A stretch of DNA of 64,000 nt. Origin: Chloroflexota bacterium. Its GTDB lineage: Bacteria > Chloroflexota > Anaerolineae > Aggregatilineales > Phototrophicaceae. Location: contig JACAER010000017.1 of the NCBI GenBank assembly GCA_013388745.1, forward strand, positions 1-64,000, written 5' to 3'. Under the pieces are notes generated by a model. It saw only the letters and a list, made by a program, of their open reading frames with translations. It made no database searches and was not told the origin of the DNA. Below are positions 49,561 through 59,790 of the stretch, piece by piece. Made by a program: the position numbers and the translations under genes. Position 1 is the stretch's first letter, and every line of letters starts with the position of its first letter.

Positions 49561-50379
49561 ATGCAACTGCTCAAAAACGATATGCTGCGTCAGGGCTTGA
49601 ACATTTTCTTCTTCATCCTGACCGTCGTCATCAATACCATCTCGCAAACGCTCCCGTTCAACAACCAGACCAACGCCGAAATCGCCAACCGCTATCCGAT
49701 CTTTTTCCTGCCCGCCAACTTCACTTTTAGCATCTGGGGCGTGATCTACCTCGGACTGCTGGCTTTCACTGTCTACCAGGCTCTGCCGTAGCAGCGCCAG
49801 AACTCGTTGGTGCGGCGCATCGGCTACTGGTTCGCGCTCAGCAGCCTCGCCAACGTCGCCTGGATTTTTGTCTTTCAGTACGATCTGTACACGCTGAGTA
49901 TGCTGCCCATGCTGGTGCTGCTGGTGGCGCTGCTGGCCGTACATCTGACATTGGGCATTGGCCGCGAAAAAGTCTCGCGCGCCGATCACTGGTTCATTCA
50001 TGTGCCCTTCAGCATCTACCTCGGCTGGATCTCGGTTGCCACGATTGCCAACGCCACCTACGTGTTGTATGTGGACGGCGCCTGGCGCGACCCGATCAGC
50101 GGTCAGTTAGCGACCTTCGCCATGCTGGCGATTGGCGCGGCGCTGAGCGGGCTGATGGTGTTCTTGCGCAATACGCCGGCCTTCGCGCTGGTGGTCATCT
50201 GGGCGTTTATGGGCATCTTCGCGCGTCACAACGCCGACCCGACATTCACCACCGCTCTACCAACGGATTTCGTGACGCTGGCGACGCAGGTGGGCACATT
50301 CGCCGCAGCGATGAGCTTCATCGTGGCGGCAGTTCTTTTCGCCTGGTTCTTCGTTAGAGGACGGAAACTCGCATCATGA
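49561..50379 (+). pseudogene. TspO/MBR-like tryptophan-rich membrane protein interrupted by in-frame TAG at 49789
   Basis: Two ORFs (49561-49791, 49807-50379) in the same frame separated only by TAG; FTFSIWGVIYLGLLAFTVYQALP*QRQNSLVRRIGYWF. Confidence 0.6.
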
Positions 50380-50936
50380 AACGACAACGCCTTGCGGTGG
50401 GCGAACACGCCCCCGATCTGACGCTGCTCGACCAGAACGGCCAGAGTGTGACTCTGAGCGAACGCTGGCGCAGCGGCCCGCTGTTTCTGAACTTCCTGCG
50501 CCATTTTGGCTGACCGTTCTGTCGCAGTTGGCTTGCTCAGTTGGAGCAGCATCACACAGAACTGACAAACGCCGGCTTGCAGGTCATAACCGTTGCCATG
50601 GGGCAGCCCAAACACGCCGAACGCTACTGCGGCAGTCTCGCGCCGAGCATCACCTGTTTGACAGAGGAAACCAGCGCGCCCTATTATGCCTATGGGCTGG
50701 CGCGCGGCGGTCTCAAAGAGTTTACGTCGCTCAACACCGCCAAAACGGCCTTCAAGCTGGCGCAGCAGGGCATTCGCGGCGGACAGGTCATCGGCGACCC
50801 GCTGATGATGCCGGGCAACTTTATCGTCGATCAGCAGGGTATCGTGCGCTACGCCTTCTATGCCTCTGAGCCATCGGAACATCCACAGATGGCCGATATT
50901 CTCGGCGCGGCGCGGCTGCTGCGCTCCCACTCATAA
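50376..50936 (+). CDS. Peroxiredoxin-like (AhpC/TSA-fold) selenoprotein candidate, Sec46 at UGA 50511-50513
   Basis: Continuous frame except UGA: MKRQRLAVGEHAPDLTLLDQNGQSVTLSERWRSGPLFLNFLRHFG-U-PFCRSWLAQLEQHH...; UxxC at redox site; ATGA overlap with upstream gene. Confidence 0.78.
50534..50548 (+). promoter_or_regulatory. Candidate bacterial SECIS stem-loop
   Basis: UGCUC-AGUUG-GAGCA, 5-bp stem (+U-G closing wobble), apical G at loop position 2, 27 nt after the UGA. Confidence 0.55.
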
Positions 50937-50942
50937 CCATAA

Positions 50943-50963
50943 GGGGCGCATCTTCAGCGCCCC
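50943..50963 (+). terminator. Stem-loop, likely terminator
   Basis: GGGGCGC-ATCTTCA-GCGCCCC followed by TGTTTGTT. Confidence 0.5.
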
Positions 50964-50983
50964 TGTTTGTTCCATATCGCATC

Positions 50984-51817
50984 TTAGCGCCGCAGCAAAA
51001 AGCGCAGCGCGCGCGGTAGCCGCCGTGCCCAAGACGCCTCGTTGTGGATGCCTTCCTCGTCTTCGATGTACAGCAAATTGTGATCGAGCCGATAGCCTTT
51101 AGTCATCAGAATGTCGCGCATCGAGCGCACACTGGCCGAATGCATACCTGTGGCCGTGTCGGTCTTGATACGTTCCATCCAGCCAAGCCGCTCGCCCAGC
51201 CCCACGTCCAGGTAAATTTTCCCTGGCACATACGGCGCTTCTACCACATAAGGCACTATCACGCCGCTGCCGAACCACAGCGAAGGACTCATCACGCCCG
51301 CCAGCCCAAAATGCTGGCGATACTGAAAGAACAGATACAGGCTGATGAGGCCACCGAGCGACGAGCCGAAAATGCCCGTGTGCGCCGCGTCTGGCAGCGT
51401 GCGGAAATCGCGGTCAATCATCGGCTTGACGGTTTCCAGGATAAACGCGCCGTAAGCATCGCCGCGCGCCTTGCCGAAGCGCTGTGTATCAAAAGGCGCA
51501 TATTCGTGGATGCGCTGCTTGTCGAGATTCGCCAGCCCGACGACAATCGCTTCCAGCCCTTCTTCGGCCAGGGCTTCCATCGTTTCGTCTACTTCCCATT
51601 CGCCGGCAAAACTCAGCGCATGATCGAACAAATTCTGCCCGTCATGCATGTAAATCACGGGATAATGCTGATGACTGCGGCCATAAGACGGCGGCAGGTA
51701 CACGAAAACATCGCGGCGGTTGTGGAGCTGCGGGCTGTACACCTGCTTTTGCACCAGCACGTCGCCACTGATACTGTGTACAGTCGGGTCTTTGCCCTCA
51801 AGATAGTGTCGCCACAT
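50984..51817 (-). CDS. Esterase, enterochelin esterase-like alpha/beta hydrolase
   Basis: YPVIYMHDGQNLFD, GIFGSSLGGLISLYLFF. Confidence 0.85.
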   Translation of the reverse strand: MWRHYLEGKDPTVHSISGDVLVQKQVYSPQLHNRRDVFVYLPPSYGRSHQHYPVIYMHDGQNLFDHALSFAGEWEVDETMEALAEEGLEAIVVGLANLDKQRIHEYAPFDTQRFGKARGDAYGAFILETVKPMIDRDFRTLPDAAHTGIFGSSLGGLISLYLFFQYRQHFGLAGVMSPSLWFGSGVIVPYVVEAPYVPGKIYLDVGLGERLGWMERIKTDTATGMHSASVRSMRDILMTKGYRLDHNLLYIEDEEGIHNEASWARRLPRALRFLLRR

Positions 51818-51979
51818 ACAAACCCCTTCCAAAACGTAACGACTACAAATAACAGGGGTAAAGGGACACCATACCTCAAGTTTATCAGAAGAACATCAGC
51901 GGCGGTGTTAAAAAAACAGCGCAGATGTTAAAAACACCTGCGCATGGCTGTTTTGCGCACGGCGCTGCTGCGGCCTGTC

Positions 51980-53458
51980 TTACGCCGCGCCGATCAGATT
52001 CTCCACAATGATGCTGGACGACAGCACGCCCGGCAGCCCGGCGCCCGGATGCGTGCCTGCGCCGACAAAGTACAGATTCTCGAAGTCTTCGCTGCGGTTG
52101 TGGGGCCTGAACCACGCCGACTGCGTGAGCACCGGCTGCACCGAAAACGCCGACCCCATATGGCTGTTGAGCGTGTTCTGGAAGTGCAGCGGGTCGATAT
52201 AGTGCTCGGCCACGATGTTGGCCTGCAAATCCGGCAGATAATTGTCTTCCAAAAAGCGCATGATGGCGTCGCGATATGGTTTGGCGGCCTTCGTCCAATC
52301 TGTGCCGGAACCCAGATGCGGCACAGGAGAAAGCACATAAAACGCTTCGCAGCCTTCCGGCGCCATCGAAGGATCCGTTTTCGTCGGCATGTGCAGGTAC
52401 AGCGAAAAATCTTCGGAAAGCTGTTTTTTCTCGAAGATGTCGTGCAGCAGCGCCTTATAGCGTTGGCCGAGAATGATGTTGTGGTGCGCTAGCGCGGTAT
52501 CGGTGTAGCGGCGTTTCGTGCCGAAGTAAATCACGAACAGCGACATGCTGTACTTCAGGCTGTCCACTTTGCGGTTGCTGTACTTGCGCCGGTACTGTTC
52601 GTCGATCATATTGCGATATGTGTAAGCCACGTCGGCATTGGAAACCACATCGTCGGCGCGGTGGAATGTGCCATCGGCCATGCGAATGCCTGTCGCGCGC
52701 TGGCCTTCGATCACGATCTCTTTCACGTCGGTGTTGAGATGCACCTTGCCGCCCAATTCCGCGAACAGCTTGCCCATCGCGGCGATAATCGCGCCCGTGC
52801 CGCCCAGCGCATAGTGAATGCCCCACTCGCGCTCCAGATAGTGAATCATGGCGTAAATCGACGGCGCATCGAAAGGATTGCCGCCGATCAGCAGCGGGTG
52901 GAACGAGAAGCAGCGGCGCAAAAATTCGTCTTTGACGAACTGCGAAACGTAGCTATAGACGCTCAGGTACGACTGCATTTTGATCAGGTCGGGTGCGACC
53001 TTCACCATGTCGGTGAAATGCAGAAACGGTTTATCGGCTAGTTCGACAAAGCCTTTTTCGAAGATAGCTTTGGTCGTGCCCATGAAACGCTGGTAGCCCG
53101 CAGCGTCCACCGGATTCCACTGCTTGATCTGATCGAGGATGAAGGCTTCGTCGTTGTTGTAGTCGAAGCAGCGGCCTTCGTGATTGAAGATGCGATAGAA
53201 TGGATCGCAAGGAACAATCGTAAAGTAATCTTCGCGGCGCTTGCCCGCTACCGCCCACAGATCATCGAACATAAACGGTGCGGTGATGACCGTCGGCCCG
53301 CCGTCGAACTTGAAACCGTTGATCTCATACACGTAGGCGCGCCCGCCTAATTTGTCGCGTTTTTCGAAGATTTCGACATCGTGGCCTTTGGCCGCCAGCC
53401 GGATAGCAGCGCCCAACCCGCCGAAACCGCTCCCGATAATGATAATTTTGCGTTTCAT
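51980..53458 (-). CDS. crtI: Phytoene desaturase
   Basis: [30 protein letters not shown]-terminal [16 protein letters not shown]. Confidence 0.9.
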   Translation of the reverse strand: MKRKIIIIGSGFGGLGAAIRLAAKGHDVEIFEKRDKLGGRAYVYEINGFKFDGGPTVITAPFMFDDLWAVAGKRREDYFTIVPCDPFYRIFNHEGRCFDYNNDEAFILDQIKQWNPVDAAGYQRFMGTTKAIFEKGFVELADKPFLHFTDMVKVAPDLIKMQSYLSVYSYVSQFVKDEFLRRCFSFHPLLIGGNPFDAPSIYAMIHYLEREWGIHYALGGTGAIIAAMGKLFAELGGKVHLNTDVKEIVIEGQRATGIRMADGTFHRADDVVSNADVAYTYRNMIDEQYRRKYSNRKVDSLKYSMSLFVIYFGTKRRYTDTALAHHNIILGQRYKALLHDIFEKKQLSEDFSLYLHMPTKTDPSMAPEGCEAFYVLSPVPHLGSGTDWTKAAKPYRDAIMRFLEDNYLPDLQANIVAEHYIDPLHFQNTLNSHMGSAFSVQPVLTQSAWFRPHNRSEDFENLYFVGAGTHPGAGLPGVLSSSIIVENLIGAA

Positions 53459-53738
53459 ACCTGCTCCAACCATTGCGGTGCATTTCACAATAGTTCTAGT
53501 GTAGCCCCGAATCGACAACTTGGGGATAGTTATTATGCTGGCCTTCAGCGGATTCCTAATCGTCTCTCATAAAACCGACACAGGGAATTCGCTCGAAAGC
53601 ATGAATAGTTAGCTGAGCAAAGCATTTTAATAGCCTTCTCATGTGAACCTCATGGAATGTTACGTTGCGCTTGGGCATAATGCTGTCGTGGTGAGGGGTA
53701 TTAAGCGCTCTGCTGGAGCAGCGTTGGGACAAAGACTG

Positions 53739-54692
53739 ATGACTCTGCAAATTCAAAGCTGGGAATATCGTTTGCTGGATTGGGCGCACAAGCCGCTAAG
53801 TGAGGACAAAGCGCGCGTGACCGTGCAGGCCGAAAGCTCGGAGCTGCACGCGGCCTATGCTGTCTGCGCTGACCTGACCCGCCTCCACAGCCGCACCTTC
53901 TATATAGCGTCGGGGCTGCTGCCCACAGAAAAGCGCAGCGCGGCGCGTGCCCTCTATGCTTTCTGCCGCATTACCGATAACATCATCGACGACGCGCCCG
54001 ATAGCAAAACACGCCTGACGCAGCTTGAGGCCTGGCGGCGGATAGTCATGTCCCCCATCGCCCCCACCAATCAGCCGGTAGCGCTGGCCTGGGCCGAAGC
54101 GCGTTCGCGCTTCGCCATCCCGCGCGGCTATGCGCAGCAGCTAATCGAAGGGGTCGCCCGTGATCTGGTGCAGACGCGCTATGCCAACTTCGACCAGCTT
54201 GCGGAATACGCTTATGGCGTCGCCTCCACCGTCGGCCTGATGGCAATGCATATCACGGGCTACAGCAGTGACCGCGCCATTCCCTATGCCGTCAAACTGG
54301 GCGTGGCGTTGCAACTGACCAACATCCTGCGCGACGTGGCCGAAGACTATCGCAATGGCCGCTTATACCTGCCGCAGGACGAACTGAGTGCATACAACTT
54401 GTCTGAGCGAGATATCGAAGACGGCGTGGTCGATGACCGCTGGCGCGCCTTCATGCGCTTCCAGGTCGAACGCACACGCCGCTTGTACGACGAAGCCCAG
54501 CCCGGTATCGCCCTTTTGGATGCCGATGGCCGCTTCGCTATCGCCGCCGCTTCCACACTGTACCGGGCTATTCTGGACGATATTGAAGCGCACGATTACA
54601 ATGTCTTTTTGCGCCGCGCGCATCTCTCGCTCGGCGGCAAGCTGCGTCGTCTGCCCGCCATCTGGTGGATGAGCCGCAGCGTCTCGGTCTAA
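53739..54692 (+). CDS. crtB: Phytoene synthase
   Basis: [51 protein letters not shown]; exact start uncertain (53643 possible). Confidence 0.92.
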   Translation: MTLQIQSWEYRLLDWAHKPLSEDKARVTVQAESSELHAAYAVCADLTRLHSRTFYIASGLLPTEKRSAARALYAFCRITDNIIDDAPDSKTRLTQLEAWRRIVMSPIAPTNQPVALAWAEARSRFAIPRGYAQQLIEGVARDLVQTRYANFDQLAEYAYGVASTVGLMAMHITGYSSDRAIPYAVKLGVALQLTNILRDVAEDYRNGRLYLPQDELSAYNLSERDIEDGVVDDRWRAFMRFQVERTRRLYDEAQPGIALLDADGRFAIAAASTLYRAILDDIEAHDYNVFLRRAHLSLGGKLRRLPAIWWMSRSVSV

Positions 54693-54714
54693 ACCACCAG
54701 AGAAAGGCTGTGTC

Positions 54715-55653
54715 ATGAAAATCGGCGTTATCGGCAGCGGGTTAGTCGGCGCGACAGCGGCCTATGCGCTGGTCATGCGCGGTATTGGCCGCGAAATCGT
54801 TTTGGTCGATAAAAACGCCAAACGCGCGCAGGCCGAAGCAGACGATCTGTTTCATGCCGTGCCTTTCGCCCACGCCCTGCAAATCACCGCCGGCGATTTT
54901 CCCGATCTCGATGGCTGCCGCGTCGTCATCATCGCCGCCGGCGTCAACCAGCAGCCCGGCGAAACCCGTTTGCAGCTTCTGGGGCGCAACAGCGCCATTT
55001 TCCGACAGATCGTGCCGCAGATTTTGCAGTACGCGCCCGACGCGCTTCTGCTGGTGGCGACCAATCCGGTAGATGTGATGACGCACCTCACCGCGCGTTT
55101 CGCCGCCGAACAGGGCGTGCCTTCCGCGCGCGTCATCGGCTCCGGCACAACGCTGGATACGGCCCGCTTCCGCGCGCTGTTGGGGCGCTATCTCGGCGTA
55201 GACAGTCCACACGTTCACGCTTACGTCGTCGGCGAACACGGTGATTCGGAAGTGCTCACCTGGTCGTTGGTCACGGTCGGCGGCCTGCCGCTGGAGGACT
55301 ACTGCCAGCGCCAGAACATCGTTTTGGACGACGAAAAACGCGCCGAGATCGACAGCGGCGTGCGCCGCGCTGCCTACCGCATCATCGAAGGCAAAAGCGC
55401 CACCTATTACGGCATTGGCAGCGCGCTCGCCAATATCGTCAACGTCATTCTGCGCGACCAGCGTTCGATTCTGACCGTTTGCACGCCGATGCCCACGATT
55501 GCCGGCGTGAACGATGTCACCGTCGCACTGCCGCATATGATCGGCGGCGACGGTATTTTAGCGACTTTCCCGCCGCCCCTTGACGATCAGGAGCAGGCCA
55601 AACTGCACGCCAGTGCCGCCATCGTCCGTCAAGCTATCGACGCGCTGGGCTGA
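54715..55653 (+). CDS. ldh: L-lactate dehydrogenase
   Basis: [28 protein letters not shown] (Gln favours LDH over MDH), GEHGDSEV. Confidence 0.88.
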   Translation: MKIGVIGSGLVGATAAYALVMRGIGREIVLVDKNAKRAQAEADDLFHAVPFAHALQITAGDFPDLDGCRVVIIAAGVNQQPGETRLQLLGRNSAIFRQIVPQILQYAPDALLLVATNPVDVMTHLTARFAAEQGVPSARVIGSGTTLDTARFRALLGRYLGVDSPHVHAYVVGEHGDSEVLTWSLVTVGGLPLEDYCQRQNIVLDDEKRAEIDSGVRRAAYRIIEGKSATYYGIGSALANIVNVILRDQRSILTVCTPMPTIAGVNDVTVALPHMIGGDGILATFPPPLDDQEQAKLHASAAIVRQAIDALG

Positions 55654-55689
55654 CGGGTGTTTCAAGAAGGTTGTTCATGGCGTCAACGA

Positions 55690-55990
55690 CCAGCCACTAA
55701 AGCGACTGGCTTGTCCCTGGCGCTACGCCCGCCGCTTCAGTGACAGCAGCATTGTTGGCAGGCGCATCCGAGACAATAGGCTGGTTGACCGCAGCCCAAC
55801 GCGCAGCAGAGCTGACGATCGGTCAAACTTTTACACTGCGGCCTTCCCGCAGAAACCCGTGTTTGAGTTAGTAAGGTGCAGTGGGCATGTTAACCGTTGC
55901 TCCCGTGAGGGAGTGTCTTCACCCAACAAGGATTACAGCACGAAAGGAGCGAAGGCACATTCATCCACCTGCTAAAGCAGGTGGTTTCCT
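55690..55990 (+). mobile_element. ORF-less IS200/IS605-type element remnant (possible omega/HEARO-like RNA)
   Basis: Two 8-bp/TAAA-loop hairpins bounding about 260 bp of structured non-coding sequence; right-end-like ATTCATCCACCTGCTAAAGCAGGTGGTTTCC. Confidence 0.5.
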
Positions 55991-56002
55991 GCGCCAAATC
56001 TT

Positions 56003-56836
56003 ATGAAGTACTTCGGCTTTCTGGCACGCTTTGTCGTCGTGCCCTTGATGATTCTCGGCTGGCTGACCTGGCGCGATAACAAACGCGGCAAAACGATGCC
56101 CGCTAACCTGAGCAATTATCCGGCGGTGGCGGTACTCGCCGGGCATGTCGCTACCGCGATTGCCTATACCACGCCCTGGGACAATTACCTCGTTGCGACC
56201 AAAGTGTGGTGGTACGACCGCAAGAAAGTCACCGGATTAACGCTCGGCTGGGTGCCGATCGAGGAATACACCTTTTTTGTGCTGCAAAGTCTGCTGACGG
56301 GCCTGTGGACACTGTGGTGGGCCAAACGCCTGCCCACCGCTGAAGCACCTTACCCTGCCGACCCAAACACCTCGCTGCCCGCGCGGCTGGCGACGACCGG
56401 GGCGCTCGGCGCGCTGTGGACGGTTTCGGCCTACAATCTGTGGCGCGGCCACCAGCCCGGCAATTACCTCAATCTCACACTGGCATGGGCACTGCCACCT
56501 ATCATGCTGCAAACCCTGCTGGGCGGCGATATTCTGTGGCGGCAGCGCAAGCTGATCGCCCTGGGCATCATTCCCGCCACGCTCTACCTGTCGTCCGCCG
56601 ATTCGCTGGCGATCGGTTCCGGCACATGGACAATCAACCCGGCCAAGACGCTGAATCTGCATCTGCCCAATAAACTGCCGCTAGAAGAAGGGCTGTTCTT
56701 TTTGCTGACCAACACGCTGCTGGTCTTCGGCATGATTCTCGTGCTTTCACCAGAGAGCGAACGGCGGATTCCGGGTACAATGAGAAAAAGCTACTTCCGT
56801 CTGAAGCGTAAGCTGCTTGGCGAGGGGACATCATGA
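56003..56836 (+). CDS. Lycopene cyclase domain membrane protein (fused CrtYc/CrtYd-like)
   Basis: TTPWDNYLV, WVPIEEYTFFVLQ, LPLEEGLFFLLTNTLLVFG. Confidence 0.82.
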   Translation: MKYFGFLARFVVVPLMILGWLTWRDNKRGKTMPANLSNYPAVAVLAGHVATAIAYTTPWDNYLVATKVWWYDRKKVTGLTLGWVPIEEYTFFVLQSLLTGLWTLWWAKRLPTAEAPYPADPNTSLPARLATTGALGALWTVSAYNLWRGHQPGNYLNLTLAWALPPIMLQTLLGGDILWRQRKLIALGIIPATLYLSSADSLAIGSGTWTINPAKTLNLHLPNKLPLEEGLFFLLTNTLLVFGMILVLSPESERRIPGTMRKSYFRLKRKLLGEGTS

Positions 56837-57339
56837 GTATCTGGCAGTTCCAGCGTATGGTTATGCTGCGGCTGATCGCCTGGGGTGCGGCCAGCATCGT
56901 GACCGGCACGTATCTGGCGCGCGCGCAAAGCAAATTCTGGCGTGGGGTTGGCGAACAGTTCGTCGGCTGGGGCTTCATCAATTCGCTGATCGCGCTCTTC
57001 GGGGGTTCATCCTCCTCCTACCGTATGCGCAATCATCCGCAGGCGCTCGAACCCGAATACATCGAAAAAGAGACGACGAAGCTGACGCGCCTGCTGTGGC
57101 TGAACGCCGTGCTGGACGTGTTTTACGTTGCGGGCGGAGCGTTTATGGCGCTGCGCCACAGTAGTTCGCGCCGGATGCGGGGCGCGGGATGGGGTATCAT
57201 CGTGCAGGGCGCGTTCCTGTTTGTCTTCGATCTGGTTCATGCGCTGCTGGCGCCGCCCAGCCAGCGCTCGTGGCGCTTCTGGGATTATTCGCACGGCGAA
57301 GCGCGCGCCATCAAACCTGTCGAACCGGAATTGGAGTGA
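56833..57339 (+). CDS. Hypothetical multi-TM protein (DUF6992-like)
   Basis: 168 aa, ATG overlaps preceding stop; hydrophobic segments. Confidence 0.65.
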   Translation: MSIWQFQRMVMLRLIAWGAASIVTGTYLARAQSKFWRGVGEQFVGWGFINSLIALFGGSSSSYRMRNHPQALEPEYIEKETTKLTRLLWLNAVLDVFYVAGGAFMALRHSSSRRMRGAGWGIIVQGAFLFVFDLVHALLAPPSQRSWRFWDYSHGEARAIKPVEPELE

Positions 57340-57348
57340 AGGCGCAGC

Positions 57349-58203
57349 ATGTTCGGCTCATTTCAGCCCTTTTCTGGCGACGAACACAAGGCTTTCCGGC
57401 TGAACGGCCAGCATCCCGCCGCGCTGTTGATACACGGCTTTCCCGGCACGCCTGCCGAAATGCGCCCGCTGGCCGAGGCGCTGCACGCCATCGGTTGGAC
57501 AGCGGAAGCGCCGCTGCTGCCCGGTTTCGGCGCAGACATCGCCACGCTGCCACAGCGCAAACGTGCACAGTGGCTGGCCGCCGTGCACGCCGCGCTGACC
57601 GATCTTCAGCGCGAACACCATCCCGTGATCGTTATCGGCAATTCATTGGGGGGCGCGCTGGCGCTGGAAATGGCCGCGCACAGCAATCAGTCCCCGCCCA
57701 ACGCGCTGGTGCTGCTGGCGCCTTTTTGCCAGATCGACCATGTGCTGTGGCAAGCGCTGCCCGTGCTCAAACATGTCTTCCCACAGTTCCGTCCCTTCAA
57801 GCTCTTTAAGCCCGACTTCAGCAATCCCGAAACACGCAAAGGCATCGCCAACTTCATGCCCGACGCCGATCTGGACGATCCACAGATACAGGCGGCAATT
57901 CGCGAGTTCGCGCTGCCGATTGCCATGTTCAATGAGATTCGCGGCGCGGGAGCGGCGGCCAAACGTCTGGCGCCGCGTGTGCGGCTACCGGCGCTCTTCG
58001 TGCAGGGCACACAGGATGAACTCGTGCGTCCCACGCAAACCCGGCGTTTGTTGCAGCGCTACGGTGGCTCAGCGCAGTACCGCGAAGTGCCCGCCGCGCA
58101 CGATCTCGTCAAACGCGATGCGCCCGCCTGGCCGCATGTCGAGCAGGTCGTGTTGGACTTCTGCGATACGTTTCAGCGGAGTTTTCATGCTGATCGTGCC
58201 TAA
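57349..58203 (+). CDS. Alpha/beta hydrolase (carboxylesterase)
   Basis: LIHGFPGTPAEMRPLAEAL, VIGNSLGGALALEMA, AAHDLVKRDAP. Confidence 0.85.
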   Translation: MFGSFQPFSGDEHKAFRLNGQHPAALLIHGFPGTPAEMRPLAEALHAIGWTAEAPLLPGFGADIATLPQRKRAQWLAAVHAALTDLQREHHPVIVIGNSLGGALALEMAAHSNQSPPNALVLLAPFCQIDHVLWQALPVLKHVFPQFRPFKLFKPDFSNPETRKGIANFMPDADLDDPQIQAAIREFALPIAMFNEIRGAGAAAKRLAPRVRLPALFVQGTQDELVRPTQTRRLLQRYGGSAQYREVPAAHDLVKRDAPAWPHVEQVVLDFCDTFQRSFHADRA

Positions 58204-58801
58204 AGTCACGACCTTCATCACGCGGCACGGGGCATCTGGCCGCGAGATTCTCGTTTTTCGGCATCCGCAGGCCGGAGTTCAGCTTCCTGCCGGCACGGTC
58301 GAAGACAGCGAAACGTTCGAAGCCGCTGCGCTGCGCGAAGCCTATGAAGAAACCGGTATCAGCGGTCTGCGGATCGTCGCGTTTCTCGGCGCGCTGGAAA
58401 AAACGTTTGCCGACGCGCAGGAACGCCGTGTCATCGCCGCTTCCGCGCTGTTCGACACGCCGCATGGCAGCGCCACATCGGTTGTGCTGGATCGCGGCAT
58501 CATCGTCGCTGTACAGCATATCCGCGACGGTTACGCCTTCGTCACACACCGCGCTGACCTTGACCCATATTTTCCCTTTCCCGGTGTTTCCGGCTGGATG
58601 CCGGCAGAATGCGTCCTGCCCCACCGCACGCTGCGCCATCTGTATCACCTGCAAAGCACCAGCCCGCTGCCGGATACATGGGAACATTTCGCCGAAGGGC
58701 AGTATATGTTCGCCTTTTACTGGGTCGGCGTCACCGAGCATCCCGGTCTGGTGGATGGTCAGCAGGTCTGGTGGGATTACGTCATCGATCAATTACGTTG
58801 A
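58187..58801 (+). CDS. NUDIX hydrolase
   Basis: Nudix box GTVEDSETFEAAALREAYEETGI; start MLIVPK. Confidence 0.85.
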   Translation: MLIVPKVTTFITRHGASGREILVFRHPQAGVQLPAGTVEDSETFEAAALREAYEETGISGLRIVAFLGALEKTFADAQERRVIAASALFDTPHGSATSVVLDRGIIVAVQHIRDGYAFVTHRADLDPYFPFPGVSGWMPAECVLPHRTLRHLYHLQSTSPLPDTWEHFAEGQYMFAFYWVGVTEHPGLVDGQQVWWDYVIDQLR

Positions 58802-58812
58802 GGACTTCAATC

Positions 58813-59790
58813 TTGAAAAGATTCATCCATACGACGCTTCACCCGGAGGTGTATCATGGACACGGCAAACGCCCGCCGTACTTCGAAGGGTGGTACTTCA
58901 AGATGATCGACGCCGCTGAACAGCACAAGCTGGCGGTCATTCCCGGCATTTTTATAGGCCGCGAACACAGCGAAGCCTTCGTGCAAGTCTTAGACGGCGT
59001 GAGCGGCGAATCGAGCTATCACGTGTACCCCGCTGAGCAGTTCAGCGCGTCGTGGGAAGCCTTCGATCTGTGCATCGGCCCCAACCGTTTCACCACCGAC
59101 AGCATCAGCCTGAATATTGAAGATGACAAACACCCTCTGCGCGGCGAACTGCGATTCAAGGACATCACGCCCTTTCCGGTCACGCCCACTTCGCCGGGCA
59201 TCATGGGCTGGTACGGTTGGCTGCCCTTCATGGAGTGCTATCACGGCCTTATCAGCCTCGATCACGTGATGGAAGGCACGCTCGAACTCAGCGGGCGACG
59301 CATCGATTTCAGCGACGGACGCGGCTATCTGGAAAAAGACTGGGGGCAGGCCTTTCCCTCGGCTTATATCTGGCAGCAGACCAATCATTTTGGCACATAC
59401 GGCACCTGTCTTTCGGCGTCAATCGCCATGATCCCGAATCTGGGGCGCACGTTTCGCGGCTTTATCGTGGCCTTCTGGCACAACACGCAGCTTTACCGCT
59501 TCGCCACCTATACCGGCGCGCGCACGGAAAAACTGGAATTGAGCGACGAGCACCTTTTCTGGGTCGTGAGCGACGGCCAGCAGCGGCTGGAAATGTACTC
59601 TGAACGCGCGGCGGGCGGGCTGCTGCACGCGCCGATTCGCACCGAAATGCACCGCCGCGTGAACGAAACGCTGCAAGCCACCGTCAGTGTCCGCCTGACC
59701 ACCCGCGCTGGGCAAGTGCTCTTTAATGCCATTGGCCGTCACGCCGGCCTCGAAGTGTACGGCGATCTGGAGACTCTGCTGCGCTCATGA
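58813..59790 (+). CDS. Tocopherol cyclase-like protein
   Basis: TTG start; RPPYFEGWYFKMIDA, SDGRGYLEKDWGQAFPSAYIWQQTN. Confidence 0.78.
   Translation: MKRFIHTTLHPEVYHGHGKRPPYFEGWYFKMIDAAEQHKLAVIPGIFIGREHSEAFVQVLDGVSGESSYHVYPAEQFSASWEAFDLCIGPNRFTTDSISLNIEDDKHPLRGELRFKDITPFPVTPTSPGIMGWYGWLPFMECYHGLISLDHVMEGTLELSGRRIDFSDGRGYLEKDWGQAFPSAYIWQQTNHFGTYGTCLSASIAMIPNLGRTFRGFIVAFWHNTQLYRFATYTGARTEKLELSDEHLFWVVSDGQQRLEMYSERAAGGLLHAPIRTEMHRRVNETLQATVSVRLTTRAGQVLFNAIGRHAGLEVYGDLETLLRS

Noticed and set aside
49789-49791. TAG as pyrrolysine codon
   Set aside because: No methylamine methyltransferase context and TspO-like proteins are not known Pyl users; mutation or sequence error is more likely
50541-50936. 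131-aa ORF starting at TTG as a genuine short protein
   Set aside because: Upstream in-frame sequence encodes the expected peroxiredoxin-like N-terminus up to the redox site, so the short ORF is a fragment of the UGA-containing gene
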